Shown: piece after piece, positions 50,794 to 58,448 of the stretch
Layout: each line of letters starts with the position of its first letter
Position numbering within the stretch: the stretch's first letter is position 1
NCBI GenBank assembly: GCA_964407695.1
Contig: CAYOWQ010000001.1
Span: 1-64,000, forward strand
Length of the DNA: 64,000 nt
Reading direction: 5' to 3'
Source of the DNA: CAYOWQ01 sp964407695
Lineage (GTDB): Bacteria; Planctomycetota; Phycisphaerae; Phycisphaerales; SM1A02
Notes under the pieces: generated by a model
The model's input: the letters and a program-made list of their open reading frames with translations, nothing else
The model's database searches: none
Told to the model about the DNA's origin: nothing
Made by a program: the position numbers and the translations under genes

Positions 50794-52812
50794 TTACTTC
50801 CCGTTGTCGGCGGCGGCATCAGCCTCAGCCTGAAGTTCGTCGACGCGCTGCCTGATCTTGCGGAGCGAGATTTCAAACAACTTCTTGCGATCGGCGGGAA
50901 CAGCGCTGATCCGGGATTCCATGGTGGCCAGCGTGGCCTTGAGATCCTGAAGTTCATTGACGCCCGCCTGGGCGAGCTGGGCGGACATCATCTTGACGGC
51001 GGCGACTTCCTGCGGGTTGAGCCCTTCGAGTTCCGGGTCCGCGGGCGCAGAGCCGGCCTTTCGTGTGTAGATGGCGACGCATCGGTTCTGGCTGGTGAAA
51101 TACTTCTGGGCGACCCTCAGGATGTCGTCTGCGGTGACGGCCTGAAGCTTGGCGGGGCTGGTGTTGATGTATTCCCAGTCGCCCATGCCTTCATAGCGAC
51201 CCAACTGGAGCAGAAGGAAGAAGTTGCTCTGGAGGCGACGGAAGGAATTGGCCGCGAGCTGGTTCTTCACTTTCTGAAGCTCATGGTCGGGCACGGCCTC
51301 CTTCTGAAGCTTGGCGATTTCGTTGTACCAGCCTTGTTCGATCTGTTCGGGGGTGGCGTCGCCCTTGGTTTCGCCGAAGAAGGAGAAGCCGCCGGCATAC
51401 TTGCGGGAGTCCTGGAACGCGCCGACATCGGAGGCGATGGAATCGCCCTCGACCATGGATTTATAGAGGCGACCGGTGCGGCCGTTGAGAACATTCGCCA
51501 GGATTTCGAGGGCGAAGGAATCGGCGTGCCCGAAGGGAACGGTGTGATAGCGGACTTCGATCTGCGGCTGGCAGTCGCACTCGGCGTACATGCGTTTCTG
51601 GGCCTTCTGGGGAATTTCGAGCGTGACGACGGGAGGCGGGTCCTGCTTGCCGCGCTCGAGCCGACCGAAGTAGCTGGAGATGAGCGGCTTGACCTCGTCG
51701 GGGTTGAAATCGCCGACGACAACGCCGGTGAGGTTGTTGGGCTTGTAGTAGATGTCCCAGTAGCGCTGGGCCTCTTCAATCGTGTAGGAGTTGAGGTCGC
51801 TGGGCCAGCCGATGACGGGCCAGAGGTATGGCGACGACTGCCAGAACATGGCCTCGAACTCTTCTTCATAGATGCCGGTCGGCGTGCTCTCGGTGCGCAG
51901 TCGGCGTTCCTCGTGCACGACGTCGCGTTCGGAATAGAACTCGCGGAAGACCGAATCGCTGAGGCGATCGGATTCCATCCAGGCCCAGAGCTCGAACTTG
52001 TTGCTGGGCACGTTGATGAAATAGAAGGTGAGGTCGTAGGAGGTGAAGGCGTTCATACCCGAGCCACCCATCCCGGTATACACCTTGTCGAACTCGTCCT
52101 TGATGATGGTTGAGTCGGCTTCCTGCTGCGTCTTGAGGGCTTCAATCTCGTTGCGGCGCGAGGCGGCGGCGGCGGCGGGGTCTTCCCCGGCGAGTTTTTC
52201 GGCGTTGGCGATCTTCTCAATGAGCGAGGCAACCTTGGCGTCGGCGCCCGGGGTTTCAGTACCGCCCTTCAGGTCGGCGAGTTGCCGGCGATAGGTTTCA
52301 AGGTTCTCAATCTCCTTGATCTCGGCCTGCTTCTGCTGAATCTCACTTGTATTGGCCTTGCCCTGCTGAACATCCATGAGATGCTTGAGCTGACGGCGAA
52401 GGTCGCGAATCTCGTCGGTGTCGTTGGCGGGGTCCCATGGATCGTCGATCTGGCCGGCGTAGTAGCGCTGATACTGTTTGCCCCAGATCTCCTGATTGAT
52501 CCGGTCGCGGATTTCCTTCTGATCGTCACGGAGCTGACGATCACGCTCAGCGCTGGCGGTGCCGATGGTGTTGGTGCCCTTGAACATCATGTGCTCAAAG
52601 AAGTGACTGATGCCGGTGATGCCGGGCCGCTCGTTGGCGGAGCCGACCTTGGCTACCCAGCCCGCAGCGATCACGTTGGGCTGATCGGTCCGGGGGACGA
52701 GCAGGAACTTCATCCCGTTGGGAAGCGTGAAGGTCTCGACCTGGACCTGCTGGGCAAGGGCAGCGCCGGCGATTCCGGCAGCGAGAAGGGACGCGGACAA
52801 CGCACGAGTCAT
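50794..52812 (-). CDS. Active M16 zinc peptidase with coiled-coil insertion
   Basis: 672 residues from the ATG at 52812, with signal peptide 'LSASLLAAGIAGAALA'. The inverted zinc motif 'HFFEH' spans His70-His74, and the third ligand Glu lies near 301 in 'ERDVVHEERR', about 150 residues later than usual. The extra 150 residues (about 85-240) are highly charged helical coil, followed by the normal 'GSGMNAFTSYDLTFYF'. The second M16 domain follows. Known M16 enzymes cut short peptides in a closed chamber; the insert could control access or bind a partner. It is co-transcribed with the inactive M16 gene downstream. A longer frame to 53073 overlaps the divergent gene and lacks support. Confidence 0.88.
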   Translation of the reverse strand: MTRALSASLLAAGIAGAALAQQVQVETFTLPNGMKFLLVPRTDQPNVIAAGWVAKVGSANERPGITGISHFFEHMMFKGTNTIGTASAERDRQLRDDQKEIRDRINQEIWGKQYQRYYAGQIDDPWDPANDTDEIRDLRRQLKHLMDVQQGKANTSEIQQKQAEIKEIENLETYRRQLADLKGGTETPGADAKVASLIEKIANAEKLAGEDPAAAAASRRNEIEALKTQQEADSTIIKDEFDKVYTGMGGSGMNAFTSYDLTFYFINVPSNKFELWAWMESDRLSDSVFREFYSERDVVHEERRLRTESTPTGIYEEEFEAMFWQSSPYLWPVIGWPSDLNSYTIEEAQRYWDIYYKPNNLTGVVVGDFNPDEVKPLISSYFGRLERGKQDPPPVVTLEIPQKAQKRMYAECDCQPQIEVRYHTVPFGHADSFALEILANVLNGRTGRLYKSMVEGDSIASDVGAFQDSRKYAGGFSFFGETKGDATPEQIEQGWYNEIAKLQKEAVPDHELQKVKNQLAANSFRRLQSNFFLLLQLGRYEGMGDWEYINTSPAKLQAVTADDILRVAQKYFTSQNRCVAIYTRKAGSAPADPELEGLNPQEVAAVKMMSAQLAQAGVNELQDLKATLATMESRISAVPADRKKLFEISLRKIRQRVDELQAEADAAADNGK

Positions 52813-52987
52813 GAAGGTGGCTCCTGGGCACACTGAAGCGGGCGGCCGAGGGCAGGATTGGAGCAAACCGCGGCCGATAACGCGGATAATAGACCGCTTT
52901 GGGAAGATCCGGGAGTCGGCGCCCACGGACGAAATTCCAACGGTGACGGATTCTTTCGGGGGCCAACCAGCGGTAGACTGGAGGTCT

Positions 52988-54838
52988 ATGACCCTTCGTC
53001 GACTGGTTTTGGCAGCGGCCATCGGCGTGGCGGGAGCTTCGGAGCCTGTCCACGCGCAGCTTCGGGTGGTCAACTACAACATCGCAAAGCTGAATGGCGA
53101 CCTGGGTGGAGTGGCCACGGCGTTGGAAGCGATCGTCGGGGATTCGACGCATGGATTTGCCGTGGCGCCGGCGGTTCTCGTCTTCCAGGAAGTGGAGACT
53201 CCCGATGTGGCGGTGCTCGCCCTGGTGATTGATTCGATTGCGCCACCGGGGGTGACATATGCGCAGGGCACGTTTACCTCGAGCGCGTCGGAGGATGGCT
53301 TTGGCGGGGCCCAGGCGATGTTTTATCGAAGCGACCTCCTGACGGAGGATCCTTCGCTGCACCTGGATCTGAACACGGGAGCGGGACGCAAGGCGGACCG
53401 ATGGCGGCTGAACCTGAACGGCTATGACTCGCCGGATGCCGGCTTCTATATCTATGGAGCCCACCTCAAGGCCGGGAATACGTCGTCGGATCAACAGCAA
53501 CGGGTCACCGGCGTGACGACGCTGCGGACCAACAGCGATGCCCTGCCCCAGGGCTCCCACATCATCTATTGCGGCGATTTCAACCTGTACAGCAATTCCG
53601 AAGCCGCCTATGGACTGTTTCTGGCCGCCGGCAACGGTCAGGCGTTCGATCCATTGGGCACGGGCACATGGTCGGGCGCGATCAACGCGATCAAGCACAG
53701 TCAGTCGCCGCTTGAAGCTCCGTCGGGCGAGCTCATCGGCGGGGGATTGAACGACCGGTTTGATTTTCAGCTCTCCACATCCGAGATGCAGGATGATGAT
53801 GGGCTGTCGCTGATTCCGGCAACGTATCGGTCGTTCGGCAATGACGGCATGCACTACAACACGGCCATCAATGCCGGGAACAACTTCTATTTTCCGAACC
53901 TGGCGTATTCCAACCTGATCGCGGATGCGCTCGTGGAGGCGACGGACCACATTCCCGTGGTGGCGGATTATCAGATTCCGGGAGTGTTGTTTGCGGGAAT
54001 GCCGGAGGACCTTGGCCGCGTGGTACAGGGCGGTGTCGTGAAGATTCCCGTGACGGTGTTGAACCTGGCGGTGGTGGATGACCCGCTGGGGGCGGATTCG
54101 ATTGACTACCAGGTGGGTGGTTTAGGCGGGCTGACGGGTTTCCAGATCGGCGAGGTGGGTGTCTTGCCGGATGCGGCGTTTGTGCTGGTTACGGTGGATA
54201 CCAGCACGGTGGGTGCCCTTGAAGGCGAGGCGACGGTGGCCACCACAAGCCAGGGCTGCCAGAATGACTTTATTGACCTCTTCACGTCCGGAACGGTCGT
54301 GCGGACGTCCAATCCTTCGTTCTCGCAGGCTTCGGATGTTGATTTCTCCGGTGTGAACGCTTCGTTCGCGGCCGACAGCGGAATGCAGGTGATCGAGATT
54401 CCCATCTGGAACTTCGGGTTCAACTCACTCCAGGCGCAGTTGGATGTGGATCAAGTGGTTGGGTTGGGTCCGCCGTTCAGCCTGGTGGGCCCGCTGGCCA
54501 AGGGTATTGGCGCAACCGGTGCGGTGATTTCGATCGGGGCGGATACGGACGGCCTGTCGGCCGGGGACTATGAGACCGCGCTCAGCATCGAGACCAGTGA
54601 TGAGGACATTCCGGGTGAAATGGACCACACAATTTTCATGAACGTGGCGGTGACCATTGGCGGGGGCCTCGCTGCTGACATCAATGGTGACGGGGTCGTG
54701 GGGGGTAGCGACCTGGGCTTGCTTCTGGCCATGTGGGGAAGATGTCCCGGTCGCGGGCCATGTGGGGCGGATTTGAACGGAGACGGCGTCGTGGATGGCG
54801 CTGATCTTGGAATCCTTTTGTCGGAATGGTCGAACTGA
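52988..54838 (+). CDS. Secreted endonuclease/exonuclease/phosphatase-fold protein with dockerin-like tag
   Basis: 616 residues, ATG at 52988 with GGAGG at 52980-52984. Signal peptide 'LVLAAAIGVAGASEPVHA'. EEP-fold blocks: 'RVVNYNIAKLNG' (Asn), 'LVFQEVETPD' (Glu), 'FYIYGAHLKAG' (His), 'IIYCGDFNLYS' (Asp and Asn), 'DRFDFQLST' and 'ATDHIPVVADY' (Asp-His). A full catalytic set is present, so hydrolysis of phosphodiesters (nucleic acid or lipid) is likely outside the cell. Two beta domains follow, then paired dockerin-like loops ('DINGDGVVGGSDLGLLLAMW', 'DLNGDGVVDGADLGILLSEW') ending two residues before the stop. Phosphate scavenging is a possible role (inference). Confidence 0.83.
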   Translation: MTLRRLVLAAAIGVAGASEPVHAQLRVVNYNIAKLNGDLGGVATALEAIVGDSTHGFAVAPAVLVFQEVETPDVAVLALVIDSIAPPGVTYAQGTFTSSASEDGFGGAQAMFYRSDLLTEDPSLHLDLNTGAGRKADRWRLNLNGYDSPDAGFYIYGAHLKAGNTSSDQQQRVTGVTTLRTNSDALPQGSHIIYCGDFNLYSNSEAAYGLFLAAGNGQAFDPLGTGTWSGAINAIKHSQSPLEAPSGELIGGGLNDRFDFQLSTSEMQDDDGLSLIPATYRSFGNDGMHYNTAINAGNNFYFPNLAYSNLIADALVEATDHIPVVADYQIPGVLFAGMPEDLGRVVQGGVVKIPVTVLNLAVVDDPLGADSIDYQVGGLGGLTGFQIGEVGVLPDAAFVLVTVDTSTVGALEGEATVATTSQGCQNDFIDLFTSGTVVRTSNPSFSQASDVDFSGVNASFAADSGMQVIEIPIWNFGFNSLQAQLDVDQVVGLGPPFSLVGPLAKGIGATGAVISIGADTDGLSAGDYETALSIETSDEDIPGEMDHTIFMNVAVTIGGGLAADINGDGVVGGSDLGLLLAMWGRCPGRGPCGADLNGDGVVDGADLGILLSEWSN

Positions 54839-54892
54839 CACCTGCCGCACACCCGCCTCTTGAGACAGGTCATGTTGCCCATGGAAGAACGA

Positions 54893-55750
54893 ATGCGTTT
54901 GTCGGTCGGATTGGTTCTTGCGGCCGTGGCCGCGGTGCAAGCCGATGCCGATCAAGTCGTGTTGACGCCGTTGAAGGACAATACGTTGATCCAGATCTCT
55001 GACGGATCGCTCAGTCAGGGATCGTCGGAATACATGTATGTCGGCCGCGTCGGTTCCAATGGTGGGGGCACGATCCGGCGCGGGGTGATCGCGTTTGAAA
55101 TTGCCGGCCCTATTCCGGCGGGATCCACGATCACGTCGGCCCAGTTGAAGTTGTATTGCAACCTGACGAACTCCGGCACCCAGTTGATCAGGCTAAAGCG
55201 GATGACTTCCGACTGGGGCGAAGGGGCTTCGGTCGGGTTTGGCGGGCAGGGCGTGCCGGCCGAGCCGGGCGACGCCACGTGGCTCCATCGGTTCTGGCCT
55301 GATGATTTGTGGACGAAGGCGGGTGGCGATTTTGTGAGCATCTCCAGCGCGCAGGTGTCGGTCGGGTTCAGCGGCTGGTACACGTGGGGGTCCAACGCCT
55401 TGGTCGTCGCCGACGTCCAGAAGTGGCTTGACGAGCCGGAAGCGAATTTCGGCTGGCTGGTGCAGGGGAATGAAACGTCGATCAAGACCACCAAGCAGTT
55501 TGGCACCAAGGAGAATGAGTTTGCGCCGTTCGTCCCAACCCTCACCATTGACTACACGCCGCCGGTGATTCGTCCGCCGACACCGGGTGATCTTGACGAA
55601 AACGGCATGGTGGACGGTGCGGATCTCGGGCTGCTGCTGGCCGGTTGGGGAATCTGCCAGGCCGTTGCGCCGTGCGTACCCGATCTGAACGACGACGAAA
55701 TGGTGGACGGCGCGGATCTCGGAATACTGTTATCGAACTGGACGCCGTAG
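54893..55750 (+). CDS. Secreted DNRLRE-domain protein with dockerin-like tag (copy 1)
   Basis: 285 residues. Signal peptide 'MRLSVGLVLAAVAAVQADA'. The body resembles the DNRLRE beta domain: 'LKDNTLIQISDGSLSQGSS', 'RRGVIAFEIAGPIPAGSTIT', 'LKRMTSDWGEGAS', 'LTIDYTPP'. The paired loops 'DLDENGMVDGADLGLLLAGW' and 'DLNDDEMVDGADLGILLSNW' are acidic variants of the tag and end at the C-terminus. The role is likely structural or adhesive at the cell surface. The gene directly downstream is a paralogue. An ATG at 54860 lies in frame but precedes the better signal peptide. Confidence 0.78.
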   Translation: MRLSVGLVLAAVAAVQADADQVVLTPLKDNTLIQISDGSLSQGSSEYMYVGRVGSNGGGTIRRGVIAFEIAGPIPAGSTITSAQLKLYCNLTNSGTQLIRLKRMTSDWGEGASVGFGGQGVPAEPGDATWLHRFWPDDLWTKAGGDFVSISSAQVSVGFSGWYTWGSNALVVADVQKWLDEPEANFGWLVQGNETSIKTTKQFGTKENEFAPFVPTLTIDYTPPVIRPPTPGDLDENGMVDGADLGLLLAGWGICQAVAPCVPDLNDDEMVDGADLGILLSNWTP

Positions 55751-55773
55751 TGACGGCCAATGGAGGAAGAGAG

Positions 55774-56619
55774 ATGAACGTGGTCATTCAACCTGGAGTT
55801 GTTGTTGCGATGTTTCTCGTTGGCTCGGCCGTGGCCGACACGCTGACGCTGCCGACCATGGCCGACGCCACGCTTGTTGAGGAGCCGGCCGGCCTTCTCG
55901 CCAGCGGCGCGTCGCCCAGCATCTACGCCGGTCGTGTGGGGCTGAACGGCGACGGCCTGAAACGTCGGGCGCTGCTTCAGTTCGGCATTGCCGGAAACGT
56001 GCCCGCCGGCGCGACGATCACCAGCGTCCAACTGACGCTGACGTTGACCTTTCAGAACTCCGGGCCCCAGACGCTGAACCTCCACCGGACGCTCGAATCG
56101 TGGTCGGAGGGTCCGGCCGATTCTCCGGGCGGTTCGGGTGTGCGAGCCGGTCGCGGCGACGTGACGTGGATTCATCGCGTCTATCCCGACGTGTTCTGGT
56201 CAACGGCGGGCGGCACGTTCGATCCGGCCTCGCATGGTTTCGCCACCACGGGGGATTTCGGCCCCGTCACCTGGGGCAGCACTCCGGAGATGGTGGCCGA
56301 TGTTCAGGCATGGCTCGACGGCACTGCGGTAAACGACGGGTGGACCCTCACCGGCAACGAGGGCGAGGTGCAAACCGTTAAGCAGTTCGCCGCGAAGGAA
56401 TGGGAGATCGTGGAGGAGCGTCCGTTGCTCACCATTGAATACACGCCGAGGGTCGCGGGCCTGACCGGTGACCTGAACGGCGATGACCACGTCGACGGTG
56501 CTGACCTCGGCCTGCTGCTCGCCGCCTGGGACAGTGCTGATCAGGCAGCGGATCTTAATGTGGACGGCGTCGTTGATGGCGCCGATCTCGGGCTGTTGCT
56601 GGCCAATTGGACCGGCTGA
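55774..56619 (+). CDS. Secreted DNRLRE-domain protein with dockerin-like tag (copy 2)
   Basis: 281 residues. ATG at 55774 with GGAGGAAGAGAG just upstream. Signal peptide ends in 'LVGSAVA'. The domain parallels copy 1: 'LASGASPSIYAGRVGLNGDG', 'RRALLQFGIAGNVPAGATIT', 'LHRTLESWSEGPAD', 'GDVTWIHRVYPDVFWSTAGG' and 'LTIEYTPR'. Paired loops 'DLNGDDHVDGADLGLLLAAW' and 'DLNVDGVVDGADLGLLLANW' close the protein. A clear tandem duplication that has diverged considerably, 23 bases after copy 1. A terminator hairpin follows. Confidence 0.8.
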   Translation: MNVVIQPGVVVAMFLVGSAVADTLTLPTMADATLVEEPAGLLASGASPSIYAGRVGLNGDGLKRRALLQFGIAGNVPAGATITSVQLTLTLTFQNSGPQTLNLHRTLESWSEGPADSPGGSGVRAGRGDVTWIHRVYPDVFWSTAGGTFDPASHGFATTGDFGPVTWGSTPEMVADVQAWLDGTAVNDGWTLTGNEGEVQTVKQFAAKEWEIVEERPLLTIEYTPRVAGLTGDLNGDDHVDGADLGLLLAAWDSADQAADLNVDGVVDGADLGLLLANWTG

Positions 56620-56624
56620 GAATT

Positions 56625-56653
56625 CTCCGGCGACCGCATGACGGCCGCCGGAG
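56625..56653. terminator. Hairpin between convergent genes
   Basis: CTCCGGCG (56625-56632) pairs perfectly with CGCCGGAG (56646-56653) across a 13-base loop. It lies five bases after the second DNRLRE gene and 40 bases from the end of the opposing gene. The stem is strong, but there is no U-run. Confidence 0.5.
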
Positions 56654-56693
56654 AGTGGGTGCATCGTTCAGACGTGGTGCGGTTGGCGAGGCG

Positions 56694-57062
56694 TCAGTCA
56701 ACCGTAATCTGATATGACGCGGGCGCGTCGTCGAGATTGACCAACCGAATCTTGTGGGGCCGGCTGCAGGTCGGCGTATACGTCAACTCGCAGGCGCCGC
56801 GGCCGTCAATATCGGAGGCGACGACTCTGCCCATCGGCTCGTGGAAGTAGAGGTTGAAGCGGGCGTGCGAATCACCTTCAGCCTCGATGTGAATGGTCCG
56901 ACGATCCTCGGTATTGAACGAAAGCCAGATCTCGCTTTCGGCGCCAATCTCTCCGGAGAATGTCGCAGGCTCCCGATACACGTCGGGCTTGGCGAAGGTC
57001 TGCGTGGCCGCGGCGGCACTGAGCAGGGTGATGGCGAGGGTGGCGAATGTCGTGCGTTGCAT
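56694..57062 (-). CDS. Small secreted protein of unknown function
   Basis: 122 residues with a signal peptide ('MQRTTFATLAITLLSAAAA', cleavage near 'TFA'). The mature domain is beta-rich ('RTIHIEAEGDSHARFNLYFH', 'PHKIRLVNLDDAPASYQITV') and resembles periplasmic or pre-peptidase C-terminal-like sandwich domains; I cannot be more precise. Two Cys ('ACELTYTPTCS') could form a disulfide. The ATG at 57062 is preferred; a long upstream frame to 57767 overlaps the methyltransferase gene. Confidence 0.65.
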   Translation of the reverse strand: MQRTTFATLAITLLSAAAATQTFAKPDVYREPATFSGEIGAESEIWLSFNTEDRRTIHIEAEGDSHARFNLYFHEPMGRVVASDIDGRGACELTYTPTCSRPHKIRLVNLDDAPASYQITVD

Positions 57063-57278
57063 GGGAACTCTCCTCTTTCCAGGGGTGTCGAGCATGAATG
57101 TCCTGTCCGCCTTCCGGGTTCGCCGAAGTGGGGTTCGGCGAGTGCCGGAAGGGCGGAACTGATGGAGAGAGGCCGAGGGGCGGTCTTCGTGCGCTCGATT
57201 CAGAGAGAATTGTGGGAAATTCCGTATGTCGTTGCGCTCTTGGCCCGGCTTGGATAGATTGCCCACAGGAGGCTCTGC

Positions 57279-58316
57279 ATGGCGGAACGCAAGAACGTGG
57301 AGTTCGATCGGCCCGGCGGCTATGCCATGCCCAAGGGCGCGACGTTTGTGCAGCGCGAGGCAGCGCGGTCGATCAGTGTCGAAGATGTGAAGCTTGTCGG
57401 TGATCGCGTTCCGCCACACGAGGTGAAATCGAAGACTGTGAAGCCGACATTCGAGGCGGCGGAGCCTCGGACGCAGCTCTACGTCGGCGACTGCCGCGAT
57501 GTGCTTCCCAACCTGCCGGAAAGGGGAAGCGTCGATCTCGTTTTCGCCGATCCGCCGTTCAACTGGGATGTGCCCTACGAGGAGTGGCACGACGGCATGC
57601 CGCGCGATCAATACGAACGATTCACGTTCGATTGGCTGGATGCCTGCGTCGGCGCGTTGGGGCCGCGGGGATCGATCTTTGTCAACATTCCCGATGACAC
57701 CGCGGCCGAGGCAGTGATGCATCTCAAGCGCCGCGGACTCACGATGATCAACTGGTGCGTCTGGCATTTTCGCTTCGGCCAGAACCGCGACTCGTCATTC
57801 ATCATGAGCAAGGTGCACGTGCTCTACTTCGCCAAGGACCCCGACCATCGAATCTGGAATCCCGATGCGATCCTTGAACCGTCCGATCGCGCCTCCATCT
57901 ATGGCGACCCGCGCACCATGGCCAAGGAAGAAAACAAGGGCATGCGCGTGCCGATGGACGTGTGGTATGGCCAGTATTGGGGCCGCATTCAGGGCAACAA
58001 CAAGGAACGCCGCCACCAGCATCACAATCAGATTCCCGAGGTCTATCTCGAGCGGGTGATTCGAGCCTGCTCAAACGAGGACTCACTCGTACTCGACCCA
58101 TTCTGTGGATCGGGAACGACCAGCACCGTGGCCCGGGCGTGGGGAAGGCGATCGATCACCGTGGAGTATTCACCCAAGAACGCGGCCAGCGCCTGGGAAC
58201 GAATCACCAGGATCGGCATGATTCGCAAGGGCGCTGCGGCCGGCAAATCGACCGCCATTTTCGAGGCCCGGCGGCCAAGCCTCGTCGCGAATCAATCACC
58301 GGAAAAAACACAGTAA
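57279..58316 (+). CDS. Orphan DNA adenine/cytosine-N4 methyltransferase, beta class
   Basis: 345 residues. AGGAGG at 57267-57272 lies six bases before the ATG. The catalytic 'DLVFADPPFNW' (DPPY-type) comes before the SAM-binding 'LVLDPFCGSGTTSTVARAWG', the order of the beta class of N6-adenine and N4-cytosine methyltransferases. A His-rich segment ('KERRHQHHNQIPEVYLERVI') lies between them, as in YhdJ/CcrM-like enzymes. No restriction endonuclease gene is nearby, so it is an orphan, probably regulatory. The recognition sequence is unknown. Confidence 0.87.
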   Translation: MAERKNVEFDRPGGYAMPKGATFVQREAARSISVEDVKLVGDRVPPHEVKSKTVKPTFEAAEPRTQLYVGDCRDVLPNLPERGSVDLVFADPPFNWDVPYEEWHDGMPRDQYERFTFDWLDACVGALGPRGSIFVNIPDDTAAEAVMHLKRRGLTMINWCVWHFRFGQNRDSSFIMSKVHVLYFAKDPDHRIWNPDAILEPSDRASIYGDPRTMAKEENKGMRVPMDVWYGQYWGRIQGNNKERRHQHHNQIPEVYLERVIRACSNEDSLVLDPFCGSGTTSTVARAWGRRSITVEYSPKNAASAWERITRIGMIRKGAAAGKSTAIFEARRPSLVANQSPEKTQ

Positions 58317-58448
58317 CGGCCGATATTTCGCGTTTGCCCGGGGCCGTTGGGGATGTATTCTTGAAGCGGTGAGCTCCGCGGCCAGGCCCGGGATCGACAC
58401 CGATGGTGTCTTTGGAGAATTTGATGCTGCCGGCGGAGGAACGGAAAG

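Noticed and set aside
50761..52113. 450-codon plus-strand frame opposite the M16 peptidase
   Set aside because: Shadow frame; the minus strand encodes the zinc motif and both M16 domains.
52718..52987. N-terminal extension of the EEP nuclease gene
   Set aside because: It would overlap the divergent M16 signal peptide region and lacks a signal peptide; the ATG at 52988 has a ribosome site and signal peptide.
57279..58316. Restriction-modification system around the DNA methyltransferase
   Set aside because: Neighbouring genes are secreted or envelope proteins. No endonuclease or specificity subunit is visible.
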